From an uncultured Prevotellaceae bacterium (GTDB taxonomy: Bacteria; Bacteroidota; Bacteroidia; Bacteroidales; Bacteroidaceae), in the NCBI GenBank assembly GCA_902780635.1, contig CACZGH010000023.1, positions 62,001 to 126,000 of the forward strand: 64,000 nucleotides of DNA. Reading direction: 5' to 3'. The position numbers and the translations under genes were made by a program. The notes below the pieces were generated by a model. That model worked only from the letters and a program-made list of their open reading frames with translations, did no database searches and was not told where the DNA came from. Positions 31,866-42,916 of this stretch are shown here, in pieces; within the stretch, counting starts at the first letter, position 1, and each line of letters begins with the position of its first letter.

Positions 31866-32771
31866 TCAGTAGATATGGTTTTGTATGTGGTCGAAGATGG
31901 CGTTGAGATCATCGGGATGAAACCAGCACACAGAAGGGTCACGTTTATACCATGTGAGCTGTTTGCGACAGTATCTTCTGGTGTTGCTCTGAATGCGTGT
32001 GATGGCATTTTCCAGTGTGCACAGTCCGTCGAGATACTCAAAGAGTTCCTTGTAACCCACCGTGTTGAGCGCATTCTCTGCACGGAAAGGATAGACGTTC
32101 AGCACTTCTTCTACCCATCCTTGATCGATCATCTGCAACACGCGCTTGTTGATGCGGTCATACAGTTCATCGCGGTCGCGGTTGAGCCCTATTTTCACGG
32201 TCTTGAACCATCGTGGTGTTCGACTGTTGGTGCGGAAAGAGGTGTAGGTCTTTCCTGTGGCATGACAGATCTCGAGGGCATGCACCACGCGTCGAGTGTT
32301 TTTCCGGTCGACGATGGCATAATAGGCGGGGTCCAGCAGTCTCAGTTCCTCCACCAACCGCTCCAGACCTTCCCTCTCAAGTCGCTCTTTCATATAAGCG
32401 CGAGTCTCGGCGTCGATGGTGGGGATGTCGTCAATACCATGACACACAGCATCGACATACATCATGCTTCCCCCCGACATGAGTCCGATGCTTTTCTCGG
32501 TAAAAGCAGGGTCAGACTGTAGCAGTGTGAGAACATCCGTCTCAAACTTCGATGCACTGTAATAATCAGTGAGATGAAGGTTTCCGACGAAGTAATGCTT
32601 CACCCGGGCAAGCTGTTCGCGGGTGGGGGCTGCGGTGCCTATAGGTATCTCGGCATACAACTGGCGTGAGTCGGCGTTGATGACGGGTATGCCCCATTTC
32701 TCAGCGATGCGCAGACACACCTCCGTCTTTCCTACACCAGTAGGCCCTACTACCACCAGGAGTGTTCTCAT
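31866..32771 (-). CDS. miaA: tRNA dimethylallyltransferase
   Basis: It adds a dimethylallyl group to A37 of tRNAs reading UNN codons. The 301-residue protein has the P-loop GPTGVGKT (9-16), NADSRQLYAEIPIGTAAPT with the catalytic Asp region, the DDIPTI insert, and the RxxQTxYxKR-like end here as NTRRYCRKQLTWYKRD. It lies between mrcA and lpxA on the same strand, 21 bases from lpxA. Confidence 0.95.
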   Translation of the reverse strand: MRTLLVVVGPTGVGKTEVCLRIAEKWGIPVINADSRQLYAEIPIGTAAPTREQLARVKHYFVGNLHLTDYYSASKFETDVLTLLQSDPAFTEKSIGLMSGGSMMYVDAVCHGIDDIPTIDAETRAYMKERLEREGLERLVEELRLLDPAYYAIVDRKNTRRVVHALEICHATGKTYTSFRTNSRTPRWFKTVKIGLNRDRDELYDRINKRVLQMIDQGWVEEVLNVYPFRAENALNTVGYKELFEYLDGLCTLENAITRIQSNTRRYCRKQLTWYKRDPSVCWFHPDDLNAIFDHIQNHIY

Positions 32772-32792
32772 CGCGACAGAGGTGGATGGATA

Positions 32793-33563
32793 CTATCGAA
32801 TGATTCCCCTCTTGGAAGAGGATACAAAATCGAGTATGTATTTTACCTCATTGGTCAAGGGGAGTGTTTTCTTCACTTCCTCTATACCCTCGGCAATGAT
32901 CCCTTTGGAGTAGATGGTGCGATAGGTGTTGTGGATGAGATCAATCAGTTCTTTGTCAAAACCGCGGCGGCGCAGACCAATGATGTTGACACCGGCATAG
33001 CGGATGGGTTCTTTGCCAGCGATGATATAGGGTGGTATGTCCTGGCTGGAGCGGCATCCTCCTTGTATCATGACATATCCACCGATGTGGCAGAACTGAT
33101 GGATGAGCACCGATGCGCTGATGATGGCGTTGTCGTCGACGATGACCTCACCGGCAAATTTGGTGGAGTTGCCGATGATGAGGTTGTTGCCAAAGAAACA
33201 GTCGTGGGCGATATGCACGTTCTCCATGAGCAGACAGTTGTTGCCGATTTGTGTGGTGCCTTTTGATGCCGTGCCACGAGAGATGTTGACATTCTCACGG
33301 ATGCTGTTGTTGTTGCCTATCTCACAGATGGTGTCCTCGCCTTGGAACTTCAAGTCCTGGGGCTTGGCGGAGATGCTAGCGCCAGTGAAAAACTCGTTGC
33401 CATTGCCAATGCGTGCGCCATAGTTGATGGTCACACCATTTTGCAGCAGGTTGTTGTCGCCAATCACCGTGTTACGGTCGATGTAGCAAAACGGGCCAAT
33501 GATATTGTTGTCGCCGAGTTGGGCCTCTGGATGGACGTATGCCATCGGACTGATTTGGTTCAT
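32793..33563 (-). CDS. lpxA: UDP-N-acetylglucosamine acyltransferase
   Basis: It performs the first step of lipid A synthesis, the 3-O-acylation of UDP-GlcNAc. The 256-residue protein is made of left-handed beta-helix hexapeptide repeats (IGDNN, IGNGN, IGNNN). The catalytic His is in HIAHDC (117-122). The C-terminal helical domain with RRRGFDKELIDLI is typical. It lies in the order lpxD, lpxC-fabZ, lpxA. Confidence 0.95.
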   Translation of the reverse strand: MNQISPMAYVHPEAQLGDNNIIGPFCYIDRNTVIGDNNLLQNGVTINYGARIGNGNEFFTGASISAKPQDLKFQGEDTICEIGNNNSIRENVNISRGTASKGTTQIGNNCLLMENVHIAHDCFFGNNLIIGNSTKFAGEVIVDDNAIISASVLIHQFCHIGGYVMIQGGCRSSQDIPPYIIAGKEPIRYAGVNIIGLRRRGFDKELIDLIHNTYRTIYSKGIIAEGIEEVKKTLPLTNEVKYILDFVSSSKRGIIR

Positions 33564-33590
33564 GTCGCGTGTAGTTGAAGTGTGGTTGTG

Positions 33591-34976
33591 TTATTTGTTT
33601 TTTACAATCTGGGCGGTGAAAGAGGCTTCTGCCACTACATGGTCGCCCACAAACATATATCCCTTCATGGAACTGACGCCATGACGGACGGGATGCAGGA
33701 GCTCGACACGGAATAAGAGTGTGTCGCCTGGTACGATCTTCTGACGGAATTTCACATCGTCAATCTTCATGAAGTAAGTAGACCAGCGCTCTGGTTCCTC
33801 CAACGTGTTGAGCACCAATAGCCCTCCACACTGTGCCATGGCTTCTACCATCAGCACACCAGGCATGACAGGCTCCTGGGGGAAATGCCCTTGGAAGAAA
33901 GGCTCATTGGAAGTCACGTTCTTCACTCCAACGATGCTGCTGGGGCCGATAGAGATGACTTTGTCTACCAACTGCATGGGATATCGGTGTGGAAGCAGTT
34001 CGCGGATGCGGTTGTTGTCCATCACAGGCGGGTCGTTGGGGTTGTAGATGGGTGCCTGTATCTCATGCTTCCGTATCTCGCGCCGCATGAGGCGCGCAAA
34101 CTTGTTGTTGATGGTGTGACCGGGGCGGGTGGCGATGATGCGTCCCTTGATGGGTTTGCCTATCAAGGCCATGTCTCCTATCACATCCAGCAGTTTATGG
34201 CGCGTACACTCATTCTCCCATACCAATGGCTTGGGTTGTATGTAGCCTAAGCGTGTGGCATCCATGGTGGGTACCTTCAACAGTGCGGCCAGTTTGTCTA
34301 ACTGCTCCTGTGAGATTTGCTTCTCGTAGATGACAATGGCATTTTCCATGTCGCCTCCCTTGATGAGGTTGGCTTTCAATAGTGGCTCTATATCTCTGAC
34401 AAACACGAAAGTGCGAGCAGGGGCAATCTCCTCGGCGAATTTGTCGATATGGTCGAGCGTCGCAAACTGGCTGTTGATGAACTTCGACTCAAAAGAGCAC
34501 ATCGTGGTGATGCTGAACTGGTCATCGGGCAAGATGGTGATGCAGCTTCCTGTCTCCTCGTCCTTGACTTCAATCTTATGGCGAATGATATAGAAATCCT
34601 TTGGAGCGTTCTGCTCTTCTATGCCCACTTGCTTGATTCTCTCCACATACAGGGCAGCGCTACCGTCGAGAATGGGAAACTCCGGACCGTTGACCTGCAT
34701 CAGGCAGTTGTCAATGCCAAGTGCATAGAGTGCAGACATGGCATGCTCAATGGTAGACACACGCACACCTTTCGACTGGAGCACAGTGCCCCTTTGGGTG
34801 TCGGACACATTCTCTGCGATAGCATCAATGATAGGTTGTCCTTCTACGTCGATGCGCTGAATCTTGTAACCTGTATTCTCAGCGGCCGGATTGAAGGTGA
34901 CCGTGAGGTTCAGTCCAGTGTGCAGGCCTTTCCCAAACAGGGAGAAACTGCCTTTGAGCGTTTTCTGTTTATTCAT
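33591..34976 (-). CDS. lpxC-fabZ: LpxC-FabZ fusion: lipid A deacetylase and hydroxyacyl-ACP dehydratase
   Basis: The 461-residue protein joins LpxC (about 1-310) with FabZ (about 320-461). LpxC deacetylates UDP-3-O-acyl-GlcNAc: [10 protein letters not shown] and HKLLDVIGD hold the zinc ligands and [11 protein letters not shown] the catalytic His. FabZ dehydrates 3-hydroxyacyl-ACP: [12 protein letters not shown] and [18 protein letters not shown] include the catalytic His and Glu. The fusion is established in Bacteroidota and puts two enzymes competing for hydroxyacyl-ACP in one chain. The ATG at 34976 overlaps the lpxD stop by 8 bases; an ATG at 35003 is an alternative. Confidence 0.95.
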   Translation of the reverse strand: MNKQKTLKGSFSLFGKGLHTGLNLTVTFNPAAENTGYKIQRIDVEGQPIIDAIAENVSDTQRGTVLQSKGVRVSTIEHAMSALYALGIDNCLMQVNGPEFPILDGSAALYVERIKQVGIEEQNAPKDFYIIRHKIEVKDEETGSCITILPDDQFSITTMCSFESKFINSQFATLDHIDKFAEEIAPARTFVFVRDIEPLLKANLIKGGDMENAIVIYEKQISQEQLDKLAALLKVPTMDATRLGYIQPKPLVWENECTRHKLLDVIGDMALIGKPIKGRIIATRPGHTINNKFARLMRREIRKHEIQAPIYNPNDPPVMDNNRIRELLPHRYPMQLVDKVISIGPSSIVGVKNVTSNEPFFQGHFPQEPVMPGVLMVEAMAQCGGLLVLNTLEEPERWSTYFMKIDDVKFRQKIVPGDTLLFRVELLHPVRHGVSSMKGYMFVGDHVVAEASFTAQIVKNK

Positions 34977-36015
34977 GATGTGTGTTTTTTTTCTTAAGTT
35001 CATCAATTTCTTTCTGCAGCCTTCCCAACTCTTTGTACATGTCAGGAAGTCGGCGGAAAATGGCCATGGATTTGAAGAATGGCATGGTGTCCATGACCGG
35101 AGAGCCTATCATCGTCCTGTTGCTCTCCACAGAACTGTTGACACCAGACTGGGCGCCAAATTTCACTTGGTCGCCGACAGTGATGTGCCCAGCCACGCCA
35201 GCCTGGCCGCCAAACATACACCACTGGCCCACTTTGGTGCTGCCAGCCACTCCTACCTGTGCCGACATCACTGTGTTAGCACCGATGTCTGTGTTGTGGG
35301 CTATCTGCACAAGGTTGTCCAGCTTCACGCCTTTTCTCACATAGGTGCTGCCCATGGTGGAGCGGTCCACGCAGGTGTTGGCGCCGATCTCTACATCGTC
35401 CTCAATGGTGACGATACCTATCTGTGGTATCTTGTCATAGCCATGCTCCGCAGGTGCGAAGCCGAAACCGTCAGCGCCTATGACACAACCGGCATGGAGG
35501 ATGACAGACTTGCCTATTTTGCAGCCATGATAGATATTCACATGAGGGTAAATGATGCAGTTGGCTCCTATCTGCACACCTTCGCCGATATAGGCTTGTG
35601 GATAGACCTGACAACCGTCGCCAATGACAGCATGGTCGCCCACATAGGCAAAAGCGCCGATATAGCAGTCTTGGCCAATCTGAGCTTTCGGCGAGACAAA
35701 TGCCAGAGGGTCTATACCTTTCTTCTTAGGCTTCATCGAGTCATAGAGCTGAAGCAGTTTTGCCACACTCTCGTAGGCATTCTTCACTCTGATGAGCGTG
35801 GCACTGACAGGGTGCTCCAGTTCCACGTCCTCATTCAGCAAGACGATGCTCGATTGTGTGTCGTAAAGATAGTGGGTATATTTGGGGTTGGACAAGAACG
35901 AGATGGCTCCAGGCTTTCCTTCTTCTATTTTGGAGAAAGAATGTACGGTGGCAAGCTCGTCGCCTTCTACTCTTCCTTGTAAGAATTCTGCGATTTGTTT
36001 GGCTGAAAACTCCAT
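34969..36015 (-). CDS. lpxD: UDP-3-O-acylglucosamine N-acyltransferase
   Basis: It adds the second hydroxyacyl chain in lipid A synthesis. The 348-residue protein has an N-terminal uridine-binding domain (about 1-100) and then a hexapeptide beta-helix ([20 protein letters not shown] and following), with the catalytic His in [16 protein letters not shown]-terminal helix (about 320-348) ends in Lys/His. A -7 element sits in the gap before it, so the lipid A genes can be transcribed apart from the upstream HD gene. Confidence 0.95.
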   Translation of the reverse strand: MEFSAKQIAEFLQGRVEGDELATVHSFSKIEEGKPGAISFLSNPKYTHYLYDTQSSIVLLNEDVELEHPVSATLIRVKNAYESVAKLLQLYDSMKPKKKGIDPLAFVSPKAQIGQDCYIGAFAYVGDHAVIGDGCQVYPQAYIGEGVQIGANCIIYPHVNIYHGCKIGKSVILHAGCVIGADGFGFAPAEHGYDKIPQIGIVTIEDDVEIGANTCVDRSTMGSTYVRKGVKLDNLVQIAHNTDIGANTVMSAQVGVAGSTKVGQWCMFGGQAGVAGHITVGDQVKFGAQSGVNSSVESNRTMIGSPVMDTMPFFKSMAIFRRLPDMYKELGRLQKEIDELKKKNTHHE

Positions 36016-36046
36016 GTCAAATTGATTAAAAAATAAATATAGTCTG

Positions 36047-36054
36047 CAAATATA
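36047..36054 (-). promoter_or_regulatory. -7 element upstream of lpxD
   Basis: TATATTTG on the minus strand lies 32 bases before the lpxD ATG, in the 50-base gap after the HD gene. No -33 match. Confidence 0.5.
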
Positions 36055-36065
36055 AGCATTTTTAT

Positions 36066-37286
36066 TTAGAATCTCTGATAACAGAGGTAATATTTACGGA
36101 TTTTTTTGGAAAGAAGGGCTACATTCAGTATTTCTGAGGCGTCGGCGATGTCTTTCATTGTGCCATCTTTGTAAAGAATGGTGATATGGTCATCGTTGAC
36201 GTCATACATGTCTTTCTGTATCTCACTCACATTGTATAAATACTTCACGTCTGTATCCGAGACGGAAACATGCCGCCTGATTTCCTCCTCTACCTGAGCC
36301 AACCGCTCCTCGCTGAAAGGCGTCTCGCTGATCTCCACCCTGAAAGGCCGCCGCTCCACAATATTTTCTGAGAGAATCCTGAGCACGGTGTCATCGCTTT
36401 TGCGCCATTCCTTGATTGCGCTATAGATATCGTTGTCGTCGAGCTGGCTATAATGTCTCAACACGTCAGGGTCTGCATGAAACATACCGGCGTCGACATG
36501 CTGACAAAGGAAATAGCTCAACGCTGGTGAAGCAAACAGTTTCATGCCGGCCTGTGTCAAGTGCTTGGCCCTAAGCAGCACATTGACAAGTACTTTCTCG
36601 CTGGCCACTGTCGTTTTGTGTAAGTAGACCTGCCAGTACATGAGACGCCGCGAGGTGAGATAGTTCTCTATGGAATAGATGCCTTTGGAGTCGACCACCA
36701 GTTGGTCATCCACCACATTGAGCATCTTGATGATGCGTGCGCTGCCGATGTTGCCCTCTGTCACGCCTGTGAAGAAGCTGTCTCGACGCAGGTAGTCGAG
36801 ACGGTCCATGTCGAGCTGACTGCTGATGAGCTGGTGGAGGAAGCGTTTGGGATACTGATCTTTGAAAATGCTCAGCGCCAAGTTGAGCTCTCCGTTCATC
36901 TCACGGTTGATTTGCTCCATGAAAAGGAGAGAAATATCCTCATGAGAGACACCGCGTATGAGCGTATTCTCCAGCACATGGGAGAAGGGACCATGGCCGA
37001 TGTCGTGCATCAGGATGGCGGCCTTCATCGCCTCTGCTTCACTATCAAAGATAAAAATGCCTTTCTGCGCAAGGGACAGAATCGCCTCGCTCATGAGGTA
37101 ATAAGCTCCTAAAGAGTGCTGAAACCGTGTATGCTGGGCACCGGGATAGACCACGGAGGCCAGCCCCACCTGCTTGATGTGGCGCAGACGTTGCATCAAG
37201 GGGTGGTTGACGATGTCCATCAGGAGCCCACCGGGAATCTTGATGAACCCAAACACAGGGTCGTTGATGATTTTACCCTCACTCAT
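36066..37286 (-). CDS. HD-domain phosphohydrolase, dNTPase-like
   Basis: The 406-residue protein shows the full HD set: [13 protein letters not shown] near residue 50, [14 protein letters not shown] near 90 and the later Asp in [14 protein letters not shown] near 160. The family (SAMHD1/YpgQ-like) hydrolyses deoxynucleoside triphosphates or related nucleotides with a metal. The ATG at 37286 ([18 protein letters not shown]) is preferred over a GTG three codons upstream. pyrF lies 13 bases upstream. The substrate is not determinable from sequence. Confidence 0.85.
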   Translation of the reverse strand: MSEGKIINDPVFGFIKIPGGLLMDIVNHPLMQRLRHIKQVGLASVVYPGAQHTRFQHSLGAYYLMSEAILSLAQKGIFIFDSEAEAMKAAILMHDIGHGPFSHVLENTLIRGVSHEDISLLFMEQINREMNGELNLALSIFKDQYPKRFLHQLISSQLDMDRLDYLRRDSFFTGVTEGNIGSARIIKMLNVVDDQLVVDSKGIYSIENYLTSRRLMYWQVYLHKTTVASEKVLVNVLLRAKHLTQAGMKLFASPALSYFLCQHVDAGMFHADPDVLRHYSQLDDNDIYSAIKEWRKSDDTVLRILSENIVERRPFRVEISETPFSEERLAQVEEEIRRHVSVSDTDVKYLYNVSEIQKDMYDVNDDHITILYKDGTMKDIADASEILNVALLSKKIRKYYLCYQRF

Positions 37287-37299
37287 CGGCACCACTTTT

Positions 37300-38130
37300 T
37301 CAGCAAATGCCAGCTTTGGCCAGTTCCGCTGCCATCTCGTCTCTCAGTTCTCTTGCCTTCTCAGCGGCTTTTTCGGCGAAGTCGGCTTCCTGGCTGGCAT
37401 AGATAATGCCTCTTGACGAGTTGACCAGCAGTCCGCAGTCCTCTATCATTCCATACTTGCATACCTCGCTCAGACTGCCGCCCTGCGCTCCCACACCAGG
37501 CACCAAAAGGAAATGCTGGGGCGCTACCTGGCGGATGTCCTTAAACATCACACCTTGTGTGGCTCCTACCACATACATCATGCGGTCAGGACCAGCCCAC
37601 GTCTGCGATGTCTTGATCACTTTCTCAAAAAGGCGCTCACCATCAGCGTCTTCCATCAACTGGAAGTCATGCGAGCCTTTGTTGCTGGTGAGGGCAAGCA
37701 GGATGACCCACTTGTCAGCGTACTCTAAGAATGGACTTACGCTGTCGTTGCCCATGTATGGGGCGACGGTGAGAGAGTCGACATCATACTCTTCAAAGAA
37801 GGTGCGGGCATACATGGCAGAGGTGTTGCCGATGTCGCCGCGCTTGGCGTCGGCAATGATGAAATGGGTGGGGTAGTATTTACGCAGATATCTCACCGTC
37901 TGCTCGAAGGCTTGCATGCCGCTCACTCCAAGACTCTCATAAAAGGCGAGGTTGGGCTTGTAAGCCACGCAGTAGGGAGCAGTGGCATCTATGATGGCCT
38001 TGTTGAAGACAAACAGCGGTGATGCCTCTGTGAGCAGATGCTGTGGTATTTTATTGATGTCTGCATCGAGGCCCACACACAAAAACGTGCGCTTTTCGAT
38101 GATCTGTTGTACGAGTTCTTTTCTTGTCAT
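37300..38130 (-). CDS. pyrF: orotidine 5'-phosphate decarboxylase, type 2
   Basis: It makes UMP from OMP, the last step of pyrimidine synthesis. The 276-residue sequence has [14 protein letters not shown], the catalytic [12 protein letters not shown] and VPGVGAQGG near the phosphate site, typical of the longer type 2 family. prfA lies 12 bases upstream and the HD gene 13 bases downstream. Confidence 0.95.
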   Translation of the reverse strand: MTRKELVQQIIEKRTFLCVGLDADINKIPQHLLTEASPLFVFNKAIIDATAPYCVAYKPNLAFYESLGVSGMQAFEQTVRYLRKYYPTHFIIADAKRGDIGNTSAMYARTFFEEYDVDSLTVAPYMGNDSVSPFLEYADKWVILLALTSNKGSHDFQLMEDADGERLFEKVIKTSQTWAGPDRMMYVVGATQGVMFKDIRQVAPQHFLLVPGVGAQGGSLSEVCKYGMIEDCGLLVNSSRGIIYASQEADFAEKAAEKARELRDEMAAELAKAGIC

Positions 38131-38142
38131 GGTTGATGATAT

Positions 38143-39255
38143 TTACAATTCGCTCTCTTTCATCCTCTCGGCATTTTCTGCCACGGTAAGTGCGTCGATC
38201 ATGTCTTGGATGTTGCCACCAAGGAAACCCTGCAGGTCGTGGGTAGTGTAACCAATACGATGGTCGGTGACACGGCCCTGGGGGAAGTTGTAGGTGCGGA
38301 TTTTCGCAGAACGGTCGCCAGAGCTTACGAGGCTTTTGCGGCGGGAGGCGATGTCGTCGATGTATTTCTGGTGCTCCTTGTCGTAGATGAAGGTGTAGAG
38401 ACGTGAGAGGGCACGCTCTTTGTTCTTGGGCTGATCGCGGGTCTCCGTACATTCGATGAGGATCTCTTCTGTCTCACCAGTGTTGGGATTTTTCCACATA
38501 TAGCGCAGACGCACGCCCGACTCTACCTTGTTGACGTTCTGGCCGCCAGCACCACTCGAACGGAAGGTGTCCCATTTGATCTCGCCTTCGTTGATGTTGA
38601 CCTCAAACTTGTCGGCCTCTGGCAATACGGCCACAGTGGCGGCAGAGGTGTGCATACGACCTTGTGTCTCGGTGGCAGGCACGCGCTGCACACGATGCAC
38701 CCCCGACTCATATTTCAGGGTGCCGTAGACATCGGCGCCGCTTACTGCGAAGTCTATCTCTTTGTAGCCACCCACTGCACCTTCGCTCACGCTGGTGACG
38801 GAAAGTTTCCATCCCTTTGAGTCGCAGAATTTTTTGTACATCTGGAACAGGTCGCCGGCAAAAAGGCAGGCCTCGTCACCACCGGTGCCTGCGCGGATCT
38901 CCATCTGCACGTTCTTGGCATCTTCGGGGTCTTTGGGTATCAAGGCGAGTTTGATCTCTTCCTCCAACTGGGGTTGCAGTTCCTCGTTGAGGGTCAATTC
39001 CTCACGGGCCATCTCACGCATGTCGGGGTCGCTTTCATTGGCAATGATATCTTTGGCTTCCTTGATGGTGGTCAGACAGGCGATATAGCGCTTGCGGGCA
39101 TCCATGATGTCACTCAGGTCTTTGTATTCCTTGGTGAGTTTTACAAAACGCTGTTGGTCGCTGATGACGGAAGGGTCGGTGATAAGGGTGGAGATCTCCT
39201 CAAAACGGGCCTCCAGACCGTCAAGTTTCTCAAGTATGCTATTGTTTTCTGGCAT
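38143..39255 (-). CDS. prfA: peptide chain release factor 1
   Basis: It recognises UAA and UAG stop codons and releases the peptide. The 370-residue protein has the codon-recognition tripeptide PAT in RVPATETQGRMHTSAA and the catalytic GGQ in SSGAGGQNVNKVESG. No frameshift is present (that feature belongs to prfB). It is followed by pyrF within 12 bases. Confidence 0.96.
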   Translation of the reverse strand: MPENNSILEKLDGLEARFEEISTLITDPSVISDQQRFVKLTKEYKDLSDIMDARKRYIACLTTIKEAKDIIANESDPDMREMAREELTLNEELQPQLEEEIKLALIPKDPEDAKNVQMEIRAGTGGDEACLFAGDLFQMYKKFCDSKGWKLSVTSVSEGAVGGYKEIDFAVSGADVYGTLKYESGVHRVQRVPATETQGRMHTSAATVAVLPEADKFEVNINEGEIKWDTFRSSGAGGQNVNKVESGVRLRYMWKNPNTGETEEILIECTETRDQPKNKERALSRLYTFIYDKEHQKYIDDIASRRKSLVSSGDRSAKIRTYNFPQGRVTDHRIGYTTHDLQGFLGGNIQDMIDALTVAENAERMKESEL

Positions 39256-39279
39256 ATTATTTCGTTGTTAGCTGTTCAT

Positions 39280-40452
39280 TTATTCATATTCGAAGACACC
39301 ATACTCCGACTTGATCGTCAGACTGCGTCTGCCCTCCTCAATGTGTCCTACTATCTGTGCATCAACTCCAAAGCTTTGGCTGATGTCCATCACCCTTTGG
39401 GCAGTGTCACGGTCGGTGTAAATCTCCATACGGTGTCCCATGTTGAACACTTGGTACATCTCTTTCCAACTCGTGCCGCTCGACTCTTGAATGAGCCGGA
39501 AGAGTGGTGGCGTCTCAAACAGGTTGTCTTTGACCACTTGGCAGTCGTCGCCCACGAAATGGAGCACTTTGGTCTGCGCTCCGCCGGTGCAATGAACCAT
39601 ACCATGGATTTGTGGGCGCAGCTCATCAAGCATTTTCTTGATGATGGGCGCATAGGTGCGGGTGGGGGAGAGTACCAGACGCCCGGCATCTAACCCCGTT
39701 CCCTCCACGGCGTCGGTGAGGCGTTTCATGCCTGTATAAACCAGTTCGTCGGGGATGGCGTGGTCATAGCTTTCAGGAAATTTCTCTGCTAAGTATTTTG
39801 CGAACACATCGTGACGTGCAGAGGTCAGTCCATTGCTGCCCATACCACCGTTGTAAGTGTGCTCGTAAGTAGCCTGACCTGTGGATGCCAGTCCTACGAT
39901 GACGTCGCCAGGGCGTATATTGGCATTGTCTATCACATCAGAGCGCTTCATGCGGCATGTCACCGTGCTGTCCACGATGATGGTGCGCACCAGGTCGCCC
40001 ACGTCGGCAGTCTCGCCGCCCGTGGGGTAGATGCCTATGCCCATCTCGCGCATCTCTGAGAGCAACTCGTCGGTGCCGTTGATGATGGCCGAGATGACCT
40101 CGCCGGGTATGAGGTTCTTGTTCCTTCCGATGGTGCTCGACACCAAGATGTTGTCCACGGCTCCAACACAGAGCAGGTCGTCGGTGTTCATGACGATGGC
40201 ATCCTGGGCGATACCTTTCCATACGCTCAGGTCACCCGTCTCACGCCAGTACATATAAGCCAATGACGACTTGGTGCCTGCCCCGTCGGCATGCATGATG
40301 TTGCAATAGTCAGGGTCACCGCCAAGGATGTCGGGGATGATTTTGCAGAAAGCCTTTGGGAAGATGCCCTTGTCGATGTTCTTGATGGCGTTGTGCACAT
40401 CCTCCTTGGCTGCGGAGACTCCGCGCTGTATGTATCTTTTGGTTTGGTCCAT
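39280..40452 (-). CDS. purM: phosphoribosylformylglycinamidine cyclo-ligase (PurM-type)
   Basis: It closes the imidazole ring to form AIR in purine synthesis. The 390-residue product has the AIR-synthase fold: MHADGAGTKSSLAYMYW near residue 55, DLLCVGAVDNILVSSTIGRN, YPTGGETADVGDLV, and GDVIVGLASTGQATYEHTYNGGMGSNG. It is longer than the E. coli enzyme (about 345) through internal loops, as usual in Bacteroidota. It lies between aroE and prfA. Confidence 0.88.
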   Translation of the reverse strand: MDQTKRYIQRGVSAAKEDVHNAIKNIDKGIFPKAFCKIIPDILGGDPDYCNIMHADGAGTKSSLAYMYWRETGDLSVWKGIAQDAIVMNTDDLLCVGAVDNILVSSTIGRNKNLIPGEVISAIINGTDELLSEMREMGIGIYPTGGETADVGDLVRTIIVDSTVTCRMKRSDVIDNANIRPGDVIVGLASTGQATYEHTYNGGMGSNGLTSARHDVFAKYLAEKFPESYDHAIPDELVYTGMKRLTDAVEGTGLDAGRLVLSPTRTYAPIIKKMLDELRPQIHGMVHCTGGAQTKVLHFVGDDCQVVKDNLFETPPLFRLIQESSGTSWKEMYQVFNMGHRMEIYTDRDTAQRVMDISQSFGVDAQIVGHIEEGRRSLTIKSEYGVFEYE

Positions 40453-40475
40453 GTCTTTGAATGTGGGTGTTGTCG

Positions 40476-41219
40476 TTATCGTCCGTTCCAGAATTCCCAG
40501 CTGGCAAAAGCCTGCAGGAGCAGCATCTCGAGGCCGTTTTTGACGGTGGCTCCCTGCTGTGCCCCTTTGTGCATAAAGAGGGTGGTGTCGGGATTGTAGA
40601 TGAGATCGTAGAGCAGGTTATGACTGTCCATGGCCTCGTAGGGGAGACGAGGGCACTCGTTGGAGTGAGGGAACATGCCGCAGGGGGTGCAGTTGACGAT
40701 CACGTTGTACTCGTGAATGTCGTCGGCGGTGATCTTGTCATACTGTACCGTGCCGGGACGCTCGTATCTGCTCACCAACACCGACTCGATACCCAGCGAC
40801 TTCAGACCAAACTGGATGGCCTTGGAGGCCCCGCCGGTGCCTAAGATGAGTGCTTTTTTGTGAAACGATTCCAACATCGGTTCAATGCTCTGCGTGAAGC
40901 CAATGACATCGCTGTTGAATCCTTTCAGGATGGTCTTATTACCTTTGTGCTCCACTTTGATGACGTTGACGGCACCAATGGCGCGCGCCTCAGGGGAGAC
41001 GTAGTCCAGGTAGCTGATGACTTTCTCCTTGTAGGGGATGGTCACATTGAGCCCCTTGAGCTGAGGATTGGAGGCGATGACCTCTGTGAGATCCTCTATT
41101 GTCGGTATCTCGAAATTGACATACTCCGCGTCGATGCCCTCATTCTGAAATTTCTCGTTGAAATAATTGATGGAGAAGGAGTGTCCCAGCGGATAGCCTA
41201 TCAGTCCATATTTGTCCAT
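40476..41219 (-). CDS. aroE: shikimate dehydrogenase
   Basis: It reduces 3-dehydroshikimate with NADPH in aromatic amino acid synthesis. The 247-residue protein has the shikimate-binding GYPLGHSFSINYFNEKF (8-24), the catalytic Lys in NVTIPYKEKV, and the nucleotide loop GTGGASKAI. It is short but complete for the family. The gap to menG is 2 bases. Confidence 0.94.
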   Translation of the reverse strand: MDKYGLIGYPLGHSFSINYFNEKFQNEGIDAEYVNFEIPTIEDLTEVIASNPQLKGLNVTIPYKEKVISYLDYVSPEARAIGAVNVIKVEHKGNKTILKGFNSDVIGFTQSIEPMLESFHKKALILGTGGASKAIQFGLKSLGIESVLVSRYERPGTVQYDKITADDIHEYNVIVNCTPCGMFPHSNECPRLPYEAMDSHNLLYDLIYNPDTTLFMHKGAQQGATVKNGLEMLLLQAFASWEFWNGR

Positions 41220-41221
41220 AT

Positions 41222-41965
41222 CTATGTCGTTGGTTTGGTTGCGAAATAGCGGGTGCAGATGCCAAAAGTCATCCGATGGAAGGTGGCCTCATCGAAACCA
41301 GCCTTACGCAGGATGGTAGTCATGGTCTCACCCTGAGGAAATGCCTCAATGGTGGCCGAGAGATAACTGTATGCACGCATGTCCTTAGATACCAGTTTGC
41401 CGTAGGTGGGCAGGATATTGCGTGAGTAGAGTCGGAAGAGCGGCTTCATAGGCCACTTCACGGGATGTGTCAGTTCGACGATGCTCAGATGCCCTCCTTT
41501 TTTTAGCACTCGGTACATCTCGCGAAGCCCTTGGTCGAGGTCAGCGAAATTGCGGATGCCAAAGGCGGCGGTGACAGCGTCGAAGGTCTCGTCCTCAAAG
41601 GTGAGACTCATACAGTCTTCCTTGGCAAAAGAGATGATCTGTGAGAGTCCGGCTTTGGCCACCTTGCCTCGCCCTATCTCCATCATGCCCTCGGAGATGT
41701 CGGCTGCGATGAGGCGCTCAGGGTGCAGCGTCTTGGCTGTTTGGATGGCAAAGTCGCCAGTGCCAGTGGCGATGTCGAGAATGCTTTTAGGCTGGTAGGG
41801 CAGCAATTGCGAGATGGCTTTTTTGCGCCAGCTCTTGTCTATGTCAAACGACATCCAGTGATTGAGGGCGTCGTAGTGGGTGGCGATGGAGTCGAACATC
41901 CGCTCCACCTGCTCACTCTTGTCTCCCTGTTCGCCGTAAGGCTTGATGCGCTCCTGCCTGTACAT
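41222..41965 (-). CDS. menG: demethylmenaquinone methyltransferase
   Basis: This SAM-dependent enzyme methylates demethylmenaquinone, the last step in menaquinone synthesis; UbiE is the equivalent name. The 247-residue protein has the SAM motif [26 protein letters not shown], and the family signature [17 protein letters not shown]. Bacteroidota use menaquinone, so menG is preferred over ubiE. purC ends directly before its start. Confidence 0.93.
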   Translation of the reverse strand: MYRQERIKPYGEQGDKSEQVERMFDSIATHYDALNHWMSFDIDKSWRKKAISQLLPYQPKSILDIATGTGDFAIQTAKTLHPERLIAADISEGMMEIGRGKVAKAGLSQIISFAKEDCMSLTFEDETFDAVTAAFGIRNFADLDQGLREMYRVLKKGGHLSIVELTHPVKWPMKPLFRLYSRNILPTYGKLVSKDMRAYSYLSATIEAFPQGETMTTILRKAGFDEATFHRMTFGICTRYFATKPTT

Positions 41966-42916
41966 TTATCTCAAAGTAGCCAAATAATCACTGACATTCT
42001 TTTCTATACGCTGGGCGATGTCGGCGTCGTCTGATGCCTTGACGAAGGTCTCGCCGGTGATGTGCTCATACAGCTCGATATATCTCTCGCTGACGCTTTC
42101 GGCATATGCATCGGTGATCTCCGGCATGGTCTGCCCTGGCTCGTTCATGAAATTGTGCTCGATGAGCCACTGGCGTACAAACTCCTTGGAGAGTTGGCGT
42201 TGTGGCGCTCCGTTCTGGAATCTCTCCTCGTATCCGTCGGCATAGAAATATCTGCTGCTGTCGGGGGTGTGGATCTCGTCGATAAGATACACCTGGCCGT
42301 CTCGCTTGCCAAACTCATATTTGGTGTCGACGAGTATCAGACCGTGCTTGGCGGCGATTTCCTGTCCGCGGGCGAAGAGACGGCGTGTGTAGTCTTCCAT
42401 CACGGCATAGTCTTCAGCACTGACGATCCCTTGTGCGATGATTTCCTCTTTCGAGATGTTCATGTCATGACCCTCGTCAGCTTTCGTCGTCGGGGTGATG
42501 ATAGGCTCGGGGAAACGCTCGTTTTCACGCATGCCGTCAGGCAGGGGCACACCGCACAACTCACGGCACCCTTCTTTGTAGGCACGCCATGCAGAACCTG
42601 TCAGGATAGAGCGGATGATCATTTCCACCCGGAATCCCTCACATTTCAGTCCTACGGTCACCATCGGGTCGGGGGTGGCCATCTTCCAGTTGGGGCAGAT
42701 GTCGGCGGTACTGTCGAGGAATTTGGCTGCTATCTGATTGAGGACTTGTCCTTTGAAGGGGATGCCTTTCGGCAGGATGACATCAAAGGCGGAGATACGG
42801 TCGGTGGCCACCATGACCATCAAGTCGTCATTGATGTTGTAGACATCTCTTACTTTACCATGATAGACGCTCTTTTGTCCATCAAAATGGAAGTCGGTGT
42901 TAGTCAGTGCTTTCAT
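41966..42916 (-). CDS. purC: SAICAR synthase
   Basis: It joins CAIR and aspartate with ATP in purine synthesis. The 316-residue protein starts [20 protein letters not shown] in the ATG chosen here; an ATG four codons upstream (42928) is possible. [18 protein letters not shown] and [19 protein letters not shown] are the family signatures. The start lies inside the phoH gene (17-base overlap). Confidence 0.95.
   Translation of the reverse strand: MKALTNTDFHFDGQKSVYHGKVRDVYNINDDLMVMVATDRISAFDVILPKGIPFKGQVLNQIAAKFLDSTADICPNWKMATPDPMVTVGLKCEGFRVEMIIRSILTGSAWRAYKEGCRELCGVPLPDGMRENERFPEPIITPTTKADEGHDMNISKEEIIAQGIVSAEDYAVMEDYTRRLFARGQEIAAKHGLILVDTKYEFGKRDGQVYLIDEIHTPDSSRYFYADGYEERFQNGAPQRQLSKEFVRQWLIEHNFMNEPGQTMPEITDAYAESVSERYIELYEHITGETFVKASDDADIAQRIEKNVSDYLATLR

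Noticed and set aside
33591-34976. LpxC-FabZ fusion as a novel finding
   Set aside because: The fusion is well established in Bacteroidota and all key residues are intact.
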